64,000 bases of DNA from Lyophyllum atratum (Eukaryota; Basidiomycota; Agaricomycetes; Agaricales; Lyophyllaceae): positions 1,054,001 to 1,118,000 of the forward strand of contig JACGCN010000009.1 of the NCBI GenBank assembly GCA_014905825.1, read 5' to 3'. Shown one piece after another: positions 50,531-61,692 of the stretch. The translations under genes and the position numbers were made by a program. Numbering within the stretch: position 1 is the first letter of the stretch; each line of letters starts with the position of its first letter. The notes beneath the pieces are model-generated. The model did no database searches and was not told the origin of the DNA. It was given only the letters and a program-made list of their open reading frames with translations.

Positions 50531-52320
50531 GTAAGTCATTCAGCTCTTTTTCTTAAGGCTTTAGCTCATAATCCTATGTATAATGTATTAATTCATCAGG
50601 ACCTCGTATTGGTGTGCTGGACAGGATCTGGGGCCGAGTTCGCAAGTTCCCACGACCGAGGAGCATGGCCACCTCGTCTCCCCCCTTCTTCAAACCATTG
50701 TGAGTCGCGTGTTTCCTGCCCATCATCACTGTACACTGACAATTGGTGTCTATTCCATGCATAGGTGTAGTATCCAGTGCAACGACCCAGTACCCTCAGC
50801 CATATAGGACTGCGAGCATCATCCTCCCCATCCCTCATTCCTGGAGCCCTTGTAAGTCGTTCATTATTCCTTCGCCAGCTCTGTAAACTGACATCTGGAG
50901 GCCTCAGGATGGAGTATATAGTGCAACAGCTCAGTACCCTTGGCTATGGATGACTGCGAGCATCCTGGCCCCCATCCACATTTTCTTTTTTATCAGTTTT
51001 AACTATGTTTACACAAGTTCAATGAGCAAGATCGAAAATCACGCAACGGCCTTGCCACACATGTCCGCAATCACGTTACCTTACCTAGAAAGCCATTCTG
51101 AGTGGAACGGTCAGCCCCTAGGGACCTTCCACAACAGTGAATCTTTCTAGGTAAGTCACTATTCACATTTGGGTGGCATGACACTCAAGTCTCTGAGTAG
51201 CTTCTCAGTTACAGAGATTTTAAATTTCTATAAGCCCACCGTCCCATTACCCTTAAACTAGTGTATTTCGTTGGTAGCATTACATTTAGTCTCATACCAA
51301 GAACGTCCACGTGCGCGTGGACGGTCTTGTACCAAAGTAGGGTTTTGATGAGAAGAATGTAAATTGATGCATTGATGCAGTGACCGAATTGTAAGAAAGA
51401 CTACAAACTTTGTAGTCTTTTGCCAAACACTACAAACGACCTCGGTTTTTTTTTCGCCCAGCTGGAGGCCCAGGTTCAGATCAAAATTTTATTGTTGATG
51501 GGAGAAAAATGTTCCTTAGCATCCTATCTATCACACTGCACGATTAGAATAAAAAAGCTGGGGGGAAGAGGTGTGAACGACGGGGACGAAGACCAAATTT
51601 GACATTGCCCTAGTCAAACCCCTACTTTGATCTACGCCCCTCTCACGTTTCACGTGAGAGGGGCTTAGTTGAGCCTAGCATTACATTAGCCTACCGTACA
51701 TAACGAATACAAATTTCCGGATTGGGGAAGGGCTCCGAGAGCCGTCCCATCCCACGATCCGGATTCGTTTGCCAAATGCCAACACCAGGATCAATCATTG
51801 GAGACCCTTGTAAGTTGTTCATGATTTGTTCGCCAGCTCTGTAAGCTGATATTTGGGGAGGGGAGCCAAGAGATAGAGATGCAGATTATGGTGCAACGAC
51901 CCAGTACCCTTGACCATGGACGACTGCGAGCATCATACTCTCATACCCATTTTGTGGGCCCTTGTAAGTTGTTCATTAATCATTTACCAGCTCTGCAAAC
52001 TGACATGTGGGGCCCCAAAGGTATATGGATGGAGTATGGAGTGCGATGACCCAGTACCCTCGGCGATACATGACTGGGAGCACCATGCCATCCCTATTTG
52101 ATTGGACCCTCGTAAGTCGTTCAGTCGCTGTTCGCCAGCTCTATAAACTGATATTTGTGGTCTCCAAGATATATAGCTGGAGTATTCAGTGCGACGACTC
52201 AGTACCCTTGGCCGTACGCGATTGCGAGCATCATGCCCCCCTGTCACTATTCTTCTGAGACTCTCGTAAGTCCCTCATTACTCGTTCGCCAGCTCTATAA
52301 ACTAAAAAATTAGTTTGGAT
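50531..52320 (+). repeat. Tandem array of about 150 bp units carrying intron-like signals
   Basis: Degenerate units recur with a period near 150 bp. Each contains GTAAGTCGTTCATT or similar, CGCCAGCTCTGTAAACTGACAT about 30 bp later, then GGAGTAT..AGTGC(A/G)ACGACTCAGTACCCT and GACTGCGAGCATCAT. GTAAGT-type sites lie at 50531, 50700 (GTGAGT), 50852, 51810, 51964, 52112 and 52266, so spacings are 148-169 bp within clusters. GTAAGT, a CTGAC branch-like word and a following AG resemble a 50-bp fungal intron. A MITE separates the two clusters. The short open frames crossing it are not convincing proteins. Confidence 0.7.
51287..51675. mobile_element. MITE, 389 bp, with hairpins in each terminal repeat
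   Basis: It is bounded by direct repeats TAGCATTACATT (51275-51286 and 51676-51687). The inner ends are inverted repeats over about 60 bp, including CAAAGTAGGG(T/G)TTTGA. Inside each terminal repeat sits a perfect hairpin at the same place but with different stems: CGTCCACGTGCGCGTGGACG on the left and a CCCCTCTCACGT/ACGTGAGAGGGG stem on the right. A duplication of about 9-12 bp suggests a Mutator-like origin, which is inference. Confidence 0.6.
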
Positions 52321-52490
52321 TAAATAGAGAACTAGCTTACAATTGTCAATAAGTATGTACAGTAATAATAAAACTGTGGCTACGATACGACGACTCAAAG
52401 ATTATGCTACAAAACAAGTACTATATACTGGCTGGTCAAATATTAGTGGTATATAACTGAATAGAAAAACCTGGCTTCTGTGATTAGAAA

Positions 52491-53832
52491 TCATCGTAGG
52501 TTGCAGTGGTCATCCAAGGATCGACATCGAGCTTCTCGTCCATGAAAGACGAGACAGGGACTATTCCAGTCTTGTCTGCAGGTTTGATCTCAGCTTCGTC
52601 ATCGGTCGCTGTCAAGTCAATTGGTGACTTGACATGTGGTCACAGCTGGGAGACTTCGTCAGACCCATCTTCGTCAGCCTCTGGATCTGAATGAAACCTC
52701 ATGAGCTGCGGGGTGATCAGCAGGAACAGGATATACACACGATCAAGGATCTCTCATGCTTCTTCATTGTCAAGGATGCTTTGACGAGTCCAAGACTTAA
52801 AGGGGTCTGTATAGTTTTCAGCAACTCGATAGCAGAAATTAAATCAAATTAAATATACCTTGTGACTCTCGCTGCCTTTTCGAAGGACAGTAGCCTTCCT
52901 CATCTGACTCGTTCAGATCTGACTCTGATTCCTCGGAGATGGCACGCTCTGCATGAATGTCAATAGGAAGCCCACAGGACTGAACTTGGAGGTGAATCAC
53001 ATCTCACCTTTGCCTTTTTGCTTATACGACCTTGGGACATTAATTCCAAGGAATGGGTCAACCAAGCATTAATGATCTCACATGGGATGGGTTTGCAGGT
53101 GGCTTGGGTACATCATCAGTAAGCTGAACACTACTCTCAAGTGACAATACGCACTGAAAAAGAGTTGATTGTCGATGAATTTTGCCTTTTTGGTACCTTT
53201 GTTCATGCTGAGGATCTCCCTGGTGGGCTCAGCATTGACCACCACATATAAAGACTTGTGCTCCTTTGCGCACACGATCCAGTGGGGCCCTGACTCTTTG
53301 AGGGAGTCGAAGTACTCGAAAAGGTGGGGAAACAGGTTAAAGCTGTTACGACCTTGGTGTGGGTCCAAGAGGCATCGATCGTAATGCCATTAACATTGTT
53401 GTGGACAAAGACTTCCTTTGGAAGAGCTTGAAGCTTTTGGATGCTGGGCACTCCTGGGTTCCTCAAAACAACCTCGTTAGAGTCCTCCCATTTTCCAGTT
53501 TCTGTATAAGCCAATTTCAATGTTTTTATCGATCAACACTTACCATGGCAAGCCCCTCAATCAAAAATGCGATGAAGGCGACCTGGAACTCTGAAGTCCT
53601 TTACCAACAAATTCTTTAGCATAGACTTCGATAACAGGTGAAAATTACAGTACCTTTCCTTTTGGGGAGGGAACCCGGGCCCGAGAAGCCCCATTGAGGC
53701 CTTTATTGGCCTCCTTGTAGGCATTAGAAAGACTTCCAGGAGTAGTATGCAGCAGCTTCGAGGATCCAGCAGCCTGGGTATAGTTCGGAAGGATTTTGCT
53801 GAGGATTTTCCTGACATCTGAGGAGGTGTCCA
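52491..53832 (-). pseudogene. Multi-exon hypothetical gene, apparently pseudogenised
   Basis: Reading the minus strand with fungal introns gives a coherent protein. It begins MDTSSDVRKILSKILPNYTQ at 53832. An exon reads TSEFQVAFIAFLIEGLAM, followed by a GTAAGT intron. The next exon is ETGKWEDSNEVVLRNPGVP to NGITIDASWTHTK; then, after a one-base shift near 53345, LFPHLFEYFDSLKESGPHWI and EHKSLYVVVNAEPTREI. Later exons give RAISEESESDLNESDEEGYC and an acidic tail ending DPWMTTATYDDF stop at about 52491. The tail has two in-frame TGAs. The exon pattern is convincing, the function unknown. The frameshift plus stops suggest a dead gene. Confidence 0.5.
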
Positions 53833-54452
53833 TGGGTGAACAAATTAATGAAAGTCGAGTAAGGACTGGGGTGTATCGAGTAAAGACTGTTGAGAAAAGG
53901 AGGGACAAAAATTGGGAGGTATGGAAAAGAGGGTAAGTATATAGAATGGTTGGCGAGCAGGGATATATTATGTAAAGTATGTGTATGTATTTGTTTATTC
54001 TCAAACATTGCCGGCAAAAGCAATCACGCGTGGGACTGTCTCCAGCATCTCTCGATAGTCTTCCTCTACACGTCGAGTAAAGAGTATTGCAAGGCCACGG
54101 TTGACCTTGCTGAAAGTCCTCCCATGTTGAAAGTCCGACTGGCACACAGACATGGCACGGGGCATGTACAACAACCTTGAGGCCTGCATCAACATAGCTT
54201 GAGCCTTTGTCCACTGGAAGATTATTGTTGGCCTCCCGTGAAATGGTCCATGAGAAACTCCATTTACAGAAGGAAGGATCAACATGGACTGGCCTAATGA
54301 GGAAAATCAATATACGAAGCTGTGCGAAAGCAAATATAGACTTATGCATTATAACCACATGTTGCCAAGCTCTCTGGAGGGGCGCGTGCAGCCGAGCGAA
54401 ATGTGTAGGCTTTGCCGTTGTACTCGATCAAAAAGCCACAGCCTGTAATAAG
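53833..54452 (-). other. Upstream region and unassigned minus-strand frame
   Basis: An open minus frame spans part of this stretch (to 54358) but has no recognised domain and includes low-complexity PYR-rich sequence just upstream of the ATG at 53832, as expected for a fungal promoter. Part of it may be the decayed C-terminal end of the gypsy remnant that follows. Confidence 0.3.
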
Positions 54453-54780
54453 TCAACCAATTAGCAAATATGTATGACAGAAGAAACAATACCCTTCGGG
54501 AATGTTTCGCGTCGCTATGGAAGGCATGTGCGCAGCGTCAAGACAGTTTTGCATGTACTTAGTAATTTCACAGGGAAAACTGGCTTTCACGATGTTCCAG
54601 AAAAGACTGACACTGCCAATGATTTCGTTGTCTTGAGCAGCCATTTCGGTGGAATCGAGCTTAGCGGTAAAGCTTTTTGCCCAGCCTAGAAGGCGCATGT
54701 GGCGGGGTCCAAGGAAGGCCCGGACGTTGGTGGACGTCTTTGGCGGTGGCCAGGAAATGATTTTATTGACTTTCTTCTCA

Positions 54781-55263
54781 TCAGCTTCGATGCCGTTGAC
54801 ACTGATGTGGTGTCCTAGGAAATCGATTTCCATGCAGTACAGTTCTGTTGATATACAAACGAGCGTCTTTGAGAGTCTGTAAAATAGTTCGAACGTTCTG
54901 ATGATGTTCCTCTAATGAGGATGACCAGGTGATAATGTCATCAAGATACACATGGCAAATCTTGCCGATGTGCACCCTCAAGGCAGCGTTTACTCTTCGC
55001 TGGTGGATGGCAGGGGCATTTCGTAAACCCATAGGCATCACCAGCCACTCGAATAACTCGAACGGAGTTGAGATGGCTGTCAGTGGGACGTGAGCTGGAT
55101 CCATGCGCTTCTGAAAAAAGGAATTTGGCATATCAAGCTTGGCCCATATGCGGCCCTTAGCGCAATCATTGAGGATGTCGTCAACGCGCGGAAGCAGATG
55201 GCTGTCTGTTACGGTGTTGGCATTCAAATGCCGGTAGTTGTTTACCCACCATGGCAAAGCCAT
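54781..55263 (-). pseudogene. pol: Reverse transcriptase fragment of gypsy element 3
   Basis: 160 residues covering the fingers and palm (CAKGRIWAKLDMPNSFFQKR, FEWLVMPMGLRNAPAIHQR, VYLDDIITWSSSLEEHHQN). The YLDD box is intact. The end is frameshifted near 54840, where the thumb/connection continues in another register. Confidence 0.85.
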
Positions 55264-55489
55264 GGAGTCGGCCTTGGGGATGATGAACGCTGGTGATGCG
55301 TGAGGCGATGAAGACGGTTGGATGCGGCCTTCAAGATGTTGCTAGATCAGTGTTTTGAAGGTGTCGCAATATTTCCGCGATGAATTTGGGCATACACGTC
55401 TGTTGGCAAGTCGTTTACGTGCGGAAGGGGTTCGGACAAAGACGAGAACTCCTTTTTGAATTTGCCATCATATCGTTTCAACGACAGAG

Positions 55490-55570
55490 ACGTGTAGGCT
55501 TTCGAGGTCCGGTTGCGCCAACCGAAAAAGACTGCAACTTGACCGGACCGCAACCGCAAACAAACGCGAG
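55490..55570. mobile_element. Fragment related to palindromic element M2
   Basis: GGCTTTCGAGGTCCGGTTGC, followed by CAACC, GACCGGACCGCAACCGCAAA words, matches an end of the 18562-19087 element. It interrupts the gypsy 3 pol frame between IEQLAF and SLSLKRYDGKFKKEF. Only about 80 bp are present. Confidence 0.5.
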
Positions 55571-55672
55571 CTGTTCGATTCGGGTACGAATAACAACAAT
55601 CGGGTTTATGTCTGCCACGACTTCAAAACGATTCATGCGGGACATCTCAATCAAGCGTTGGCTACACACTTA

Positions 55673-56488
55673 CACAGGGTGCAAGTGACAATATTTTCAT
55701 AAAAGGTACCTTGAACAAATAGTGAAGGAAGACCTTATATACTGAGATTATGCAAGGGCATCATATTGTAAATCAAATATTTAGTTCTAGTTAAGAAAAT
55801 ATAGTGAGCAAAATTGTGATCTTATAATAGAACATATTCTGGATAAATTTATCATATCTTCAGAAAAAGAGCAGGCATTATATGATGAACATAAGGTATA
55901 TCCTTCCTTTCAAGATAATTTCAGAAGACATGGTGAAAATATACTTCATATTTGTAGCATATAACCCCTAATAAAATTCAAAATATCTTCACACTATTTT
56001 CACAATATGATTAGTGAAGATTTTAAAATACCTTCACCATACCTCAGGATCAAACAGCAACATGGTGAAAATATTCTAAATATCTAGCAATATGGTGAAG
56101 ATATTCTGAATATCTCACTATGTTGCAGATATATTCAAGATTTTTCTGCTGATCATATTGTAAAAATAGTATGATCATATTTTGAATTTCTTTAGGGGAC
56201 ATATGCTGCAAATATGAAGTATATTTGCACTTTGTCCTTCATACAATTATCTTGGAAGAATATAGCTTATATTCATCATATAATGCTTGCTCTTTTACTA
56301 AAAATACAGTGAATTTATTCAGAACACGTTCTCTGATAATGTAATAACTTTGCTCACTATATTTTGTTGTATGAAATTCAATATTTGATTCACAATATGA
56401 TACCTCTACATAATCTGAACATATAAGGTATTCCTTTACTATTTGTTCAAGATACCTTTCATGAACATATTGTCCTTCACACCCTGTG
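55673..56488. mobile_element. Palindromic MITE, 816 bp (family M1, copy 2)
   Basis: Nearly identical to the MITE at 11583-12366, with ends CACAGGGTG and CACCCTGTG and a few small indels (for example a TATCTAGCAATATGGTGAAG duplication near 56080). It is flanked by TTA on both sides (55670-55672 and 56489-56491). It is inserted between the protease and reverse transcriptase parts of gypsy remnant 3. Confidence 0.92.
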
Positions 56489-56933
56489 TTAGTTCAACTT
56501 GGTCAACATTGCCTTTCGATCTGCAATAACCTTGCCACGGACGTCAGTGGGCAAACCACGTTTGACAGGGACAGGGACACGTGGAGACAGGTTCAAAAGG
56601 TCGTAGTTTGTTCTTTTGTTCATCCATGTTCACGTGTGGTGGTCTATCACAGTATGATTCTTTACTAGCCACGGAACCGGGAAGACCGAGAATGACGGGG
56701 GCGCAAAGTCCTGGTGCAATGAGAGTACGGGTCGAAGTGGCTGTCCATTGACCATCCTTCGATGTGACAGACAGTTTGACATACATTGATAGGGTCGATA
56801 CAGTTTTGGGAGCCAAAGGCGAAGACATAGCTACAGAGATTTCAGGTGCGTTGAGAGTAAAAACGGTGAGGCCCAGGTGCAAAACTAACTCTGGAGATAT
56901 AAGCATCAGATGAGCACCATTATCCAACACCAC

Positions 56934-57382
56934 TCCCTAGCAGAGTGATATACAATTGTATAACAGCTCATCCACCTCAGCCACCTCAATTCAAGCTCAG
57001 CTGTCACTCCCACATTACCGCCGCCCATCCCACCTATGTATATTTATAAATAGTCCCATCATCCCGCCCAGAATCATCCGCCATCATTCTGTCCGCCCTT
57101 CGCCGCCATCACGGCCCACAGATTTATAAATAGTCCTATCATCCCGCCAGAATCATCCGCCATCATTCTGTCCACCATCGCCCCTCCCCGCCATCATTGC
57201 CCCCTGTCGCCGCCATCATTTCCCCTCCCCGCCATCATTTTGCCCATCATTTTGCCCTGCTGTATCACTTCCAACTCTTTCTATTAATAACACTCATTTG
57301 CCATCATATCTACAGTCAGAGATACAAGATTTATTCATCCTTATCATTACATGGCTCCCAGCATTGTAGAATTAAGGGGACC
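56934..57382. repeat. CATC/CCGCC-rich simple and tandem repeats
   Basis: A unit of about 50 bp with TTTATAAATAGTCC(C/T)ATCA then CCCGCC, AATCATCCGCCATCATTCTGTCC occurs at about 57046 and again at about 57122. It decays into CCCGCCATCATTTCCCC-type repeats to about 57250. No gene is seen. Confidence 0.7.
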
Positions 57383-58746
57383 TCAAAACCGGTATTTAAG
57401 CTTTAGTGCGAGAGCTGCCCACTGCTGAGAATACGCAACAACACCTTCCATCGTCATGGAATCCAGGCCCATCCTCCGACACTGCTGCTCCAGCCACCAT
57501 CCAGCTTTCCATGAGAGGGTTGCCAGTATCCGACACATTTCCTCCTGCAGTAGCTCGACTTTTTCAGCCCACCTCATTGCCCTAGCTCTGGCGCGACACC
57601 ATTCGATCCATAAACCTAAAGCTTGTTTTAGTACCTCCGCAACAGCCACATCAATGAAGGAAGCGACTGTTTGGAAATGATAGGAGACCCAGCGAAAGAG
57701 ATCACCCACTGCATATTGAGTGAGTGATAGCCGTGTTTCATTGGGGCCAACAGGGGTCTTGCCGTGTTCAACAGCACCCGAAGGGATAAGAGCGGTGGAG
57801 CCAGGGGGAAACTCGACAACGAGTTTCAAAGAATATAGAATAAGGTGTCCGCCACGCTTAGAGTCGTACAAACCCATTGCGGTGAGGGCACAGAGACCAT
57901 AACAGAGATTACCTGCATCAACATGACGACAGGTGCAAGTATGAGGACCACAGTTAAAGGTGCAGGCTGGAAAGATCGAGTTGTCGAAGTTGTGTTCGAG
58001 ATTGGGATGGTGTTGGAAGACTGACTTGAGGATGTCTGCATAGTAATTGTATAACTTGGGGGCAAAGGAAGCGAACGTGCCTGAAGAGTATTGCCTTAGC
58101 ATAGAATAGGGGAGGGGGAATCGTCTCCGATGAGGGGAGGGCGGGATGAATCACGCGTACTTGATTGAAAGCCCGCGATGCGATGGATGTTGCAGTCGGA
58201 AAGGAGACGCCAAACCAAGCGGGTCCTGATCGCGTGCTCCTGGGCATCTTCCATTGCAGAGGTGGCTCCCAAGATGACATTGTCCCAATGAGCATCTTCA
58301 GGGCATCCAGAAAAGCCTGCAATGGCGCGTCCCTGGTCATCGACAATCAAGAAAGGTGTCCTGCAAGAAAGGTTTGAGCATAGGAAAGTAAACGAAGACC
58401 TGGACATGTACCTTCTGTCCCACTCCACCAGACCGAACCCTGCATCCAACAAGTCCTGCAGCTCATCTGGCTTCCGCGGGATCACCGTCTTCCCCATCTT
58501 CCCCTCTTCCCCTTCTTCCCCCTCTGACCCTTCCCCCGTTTTCCTTTCTGTCTGAAAAACCCTGTCCATGCCCCTCCCTTGGTGTTTGGAAGTGTTGCTG
58601 CATTGATCCCGGCCTTGAGCGGTGCTGAGAACAGTTGGGCTTTGGCGGATTTTGAGGTGCGGACTGGGCAGCTGAAAGGAGTTGCGGACACCACTGCAAA
58701 CGTCCGTTTCTTGCTGTGCTGGACTTTCTTGTTCATTGACTGACAT
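57383..58746 (-). CDS. TET/JBP-like 2OG-Fe(II) dioxygenase
   Basis: A spliced minus-strand gene. Exon 1 starts MSVNEQESPAQQETDV, has a lysine/glutamate-rich stretch, then DELQDLLDAGFGLVEWD. An intron (58361-58411, GTACAT...TTGCAG) joins RR to TPFLIVDDQGRAIAGFSG. A second candidate intron lies at 58095-58160. The catalytic part reads LYNYYADILKSVF and PACTFNCGPHTCTCRHVDA. This supplies the iron-binding HxD (H-V-D, about 57914-57932). Then come RGGHLILYSLKLVVEFPPG, the second iron histidine in SGAVEHGKTP and the 2-oxoglutarate arginine in ETRLSLTQYAVGDLFRWV. This is the fungal TET/JBP pattern, a family that oxidises 5-methylcytosine or related bases and is known to expand with KDZ transposons. 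The second splice is off by one base in phase and a conserved block before it seems short, so this copy may be damaged. An alternative N-terminus in another frame starts at 58910. Confidence 0.7.
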
Positions 58747-58910
58747 CGAGCTTCAATGGTACCAGCACGTGTGTTGGGATGTACATGAACAGAGGTGGTG
58801 GAAGGGTCATAAATGTCAAGACCTTCGTGGGAGAATGTTGGGCCGTCTGTGAGGGGTGCGCCTTCGGCATCGTCGCCATCGGCGGGTTCCTGGAGCATGG
58901 CCCCATGCAT

Positions 58911-59699
58911 GAGGGTGTCGAAGTTATCAGAGATACAGACGGGAGGGCGATGGTAAAGGGTGGGGCTGGTGACGGTGGAAACCCGATAGCGTGCGAAGTC
59001 ATACGCTGAGAATGAGGCTCCTGAGCAGGTCTAGACCATGGTCAGCATATCTGACCATTGAAAGAAAGAGTTTTTGCCTTACCTGACCGTGAGGCATTGT
59101 CAGAGCGATGATATGATCTAGTGTGAGGGATAAATGAGTCAGTATAAGGTACCCAGCAAAAGATGATGCAAAGAGGAGGCGGATCAGCACATACACCTGC
59201 CGTTAGGGCCTGTGGCAAGTCCCAATGTATGGGTGCAGTGCGATAAAGGGAAGTAAAACCGCTGTAGCGCCTATGGCGAGTCCCAATGCATGGTCTCACT
59301 CACCAGAGGGAATTTTGGAGGAAAGGTTTCGAAGTGCGCCATATCCAAAGGCGCTGCCATTTTATAGCCAAGAGCGGGAGTTTGAGAGCACGGGCCTGCC
59401 TAGGGAGCAGTGAGATGGCTAGGGGGCTAGGGGCAGTGAGACGGAACAGGGTCATCGGCGTGGAAGAGGGGAGACGGGAAGAGATAAGGTCCAGATTCAA
59501 CTTGCACAATCGGACCAGTTGCAATCATGTTCAGGGCAGGCTGACAATCTTATCTTATCTCATCTTATCGTCGCATTTCTATGAGAAACCTATCACAAAC
59601 TTAGTGTTTGTCTCTATCAGAACTCGCTTAGGGCGCCTAAGTATCAGAAACTGTCTATGGTTGCGGCAGTATGGTTACACCTTCCTGCATTTAATGACT
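58911..59699. other. No recognised gene
   Basis: Short frames on both strands with no family resemblance. A related pair of about 45 bp, GTGGCAAGTCCCAATGTATGGG and ATGGCGAGTCCCAATGCATGG, lies near 59211 and 59273. ATCTTATCTTATCTCATCTTATCG is a simple repeat near 59548. Confidence 0.35.
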
Positions 59700-60420
59700 A
59701 TCACTAGCTGTAAGCCTCGTTCTATAAACTTCTTTTGTATCTAACATATTTCAGGCAAATCCTACGTTCAGTTATCCCTTCAAGCATTCAAGCTATCCTT
59801 CAAGTGTTATCCCTTCTGCGGTATCGTCGTTTTGCTAACCTTTCAAACATTCAGTTACACCGTCCAAGTCACTGAACGGCTATCACTGCATGTAAGTCTG
59901 CTTCTCTATTCTCCCTTTGCATGCATCCGACTTCGTTCTGGTGAACCTACATTTAATTACACCCTCGAACATTCACTTAGCCCTTTGCTGTTCTGTTAAC
60001 CATTCCAATATTCGGTTACATCATCAAATCTGTCCAACAACTCTCCTTGCATGTAAGTCTTGTTCTTTCATCCCTTCACATGTATCTAACCTCGTTCTGG
60101 TGAATCTACGTTTGTTTAACCCTTCTAACATACACTTAACCCTCTGCTGTTTCGTTAACTATTCCAACATTTGGTTACATCGTCAAATCCGTCCAACAAC
60201 TCTCCTTGCATGTAAGTCTCGTTCTTTCGTCCCTTCACATGTATCTAACCTCATTCAAGTCAATCCTACGTTTGTTTAACCCTTCAAACATACACTTAAC
60301 CCTTTGCGGTTTCATTAACCCTTCAAACATGTTTCGTTAACCCTTCAAACATTCGGTAACCCTGTCAAATCCATTCAACGACTATCGCCAGCTGTAAGTG
60401 TCGTTCGATTATGCCTTCTT
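59700..60420 (+). repeat. Second tandem array with intron-like signals, units of 160-182 bp
   Basis: TGTAAG(T)-type sites recur at 59709, 59891, 60052, 60211 and 60393, with spacings of 182, 161, 159 and 182 bp. Units contain TTGCATGTAAGTCTCGTTCT, CACATGTATCTAACCTCGTTC, TTAACCCTTC(A)AACAT and TCAAATCCGTCCAACAACT. As in the first array, a GTAAGT donor is followed after about 35 bp by a CTAAC branch-like word. The array is pyrimidine-rich on this strand and has no long open frame. Confidence 0.7.
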
Positions 60421-61692
60421 ATGCATCTAATCCCCTTCAGGTGTATTCTACATTTGGGTTATGCCTGCGAACATTTAGTCACAGTCTCAAATACATGCGA
60501 CGACTTCTCAAGTTCAAGTTAATGTCTATCCACGTGTAATAGGACGTCCCTTATGTTCATTTGACTACTTCGCATGCATTTCACGTCAATCTTACAAGAA
60601 CACGTGTTCCTTTAGTTTGAAAATGTAAGTCGAATGTCTCTCCGCCGGTGCTCAAACACCTCTTCGCTTGTTTTTACTGTCAGTACTGATCATTTGTTCA
60701 CAGCCAGACATCCGACACCCTATCTCGGTAAGTTGTGCTCTACTCATTCAAAGATTCGACTTACATCCTTCTAGCTTATCTATACCTAAGCCAATTTCGT
60801 ACAACTTCGAACAAATGAAACTAATTTCGTGCCGCTATTGAACAAATAAAACTAAGTTGTTATTTCTCGTCCGTCACGTCTCGTCTCACCACTTCTTCGC
60901 TGTTCTCTCTCTTTGCAGGGAAGACCCATCAACCAAGGCTTCGATCGTCGCATTCTCTGTGCGCCATCTCCAAACAATAGACACAGAGCTGGCAGTCTAA
61001 CCCAAAGTAATCCACGCACGGCAGTACAAAACGATCGGGATCAAGTATGCGGGACATGTCCAACTCCGGCAGAGCAGCTTCAATACGAAATGCCTCAGCA
61101 CCACGGACATGGGTTTTATCCGAGACTCTGCCTATCACTCAGATACAGATAGTCCCAGTGCAGAAATCACATCGTACCCATGGTCCCGCCGGGGCTTGGT
61201 TGGACCTGGTTTAGGGTATGAGTATAATGCGATCACGTAGAACCCTTTGCACCATACCTATGGGCCTGCGTGTTTCTTCATTATTGGATTTGTCAGCACT
61301 GGTTAGGGTGTCTTCCAACTGTGGCGATTTGTCGGCACTGTCTGCGGTGTCTTCCATGAAAGGTGATACTGGTGGGACGACTTCTGGCTGGGATGGGACC
61401 TCTGGCAGGTGAATATAATCCTTTTTCTTTGTGCGGGAGTTTAGAGATGATTAACAGAGATCCAGACCTTGATAGACGTCAGTTTTGATTGAGAAGAGGT
61501 GAGTCTGCTGTCATACATGGGCCTGTAGCTGTGGACTGATCTTTTGGCATGGGTATGTTGAAGGGCGTAATTTTGAAAACTGGACATGATATCTATATAT
61601 ACTAACCAAATTGATCACGCATTGTAAACCATCTTGATCGATGTTACAGATTCAGTAAGGACTTACTAGATTACAAATTCTTGTAAACCCTC
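60421..61692 (+). other. No clear gene; isolated GTAAGT sites and short frames
   Basis: Further GTAAGT-like sites occur at about 60628 and 60728. Two short frames (60913-61152 and 61218-61412) show no known domain; the second has an internal duplication (LSALVRVSSNCGDLSALSAV). The region may be the upstream part of the gene starting at 61693. Confidence 0.3.

Larger units (their letters stand above)
54453..56933 (-). mobile_element. Ty3/gypsy element 3, decayed remnant
   Basis: Pieces of an old gypsy pol in the correct minus-strand order. At 56933-56544 is a retropepsin-type domain with MVLDNGAHLMLISPELV, a DNG in place of the usual DTG/DSG, followed by LIAPGLCAPVILGLP. At about 55460-55380 is LPHVNDLPTDVY. 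At 55263-54781 is reverse transcriptase with VNNYRHLNANTVTDSHLLPR and a catalytic HVYLDDIITWSS. At 54833-54650 are FLGHHISVNGIEADEKKVNK and VRAFLGPRHMRLL. No LTRs, integrase or intact frames are present. It is interrupted by an M2 fragment and by MITE copy 2. It is a different family from elements 1 and 2. Confidence 0.8.

Noticed and set aside
50531..52320. CRISPR-like array
   Set aside because: Units are about 150 bp, degenerate, and lack short identical repeats with unique spacers. The context is eukaryotic.
57197..57406. Histidine/proline-rich plus-strand frame as a gene
   Set aside because: It is translation of the CCGCCATCAT simple repeat region.
59286..59744. 152-residue plus frame
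   Set aside because: No domain, odd composition, and it crosses simple repeats and the start of the tandem array; no intron or family support.
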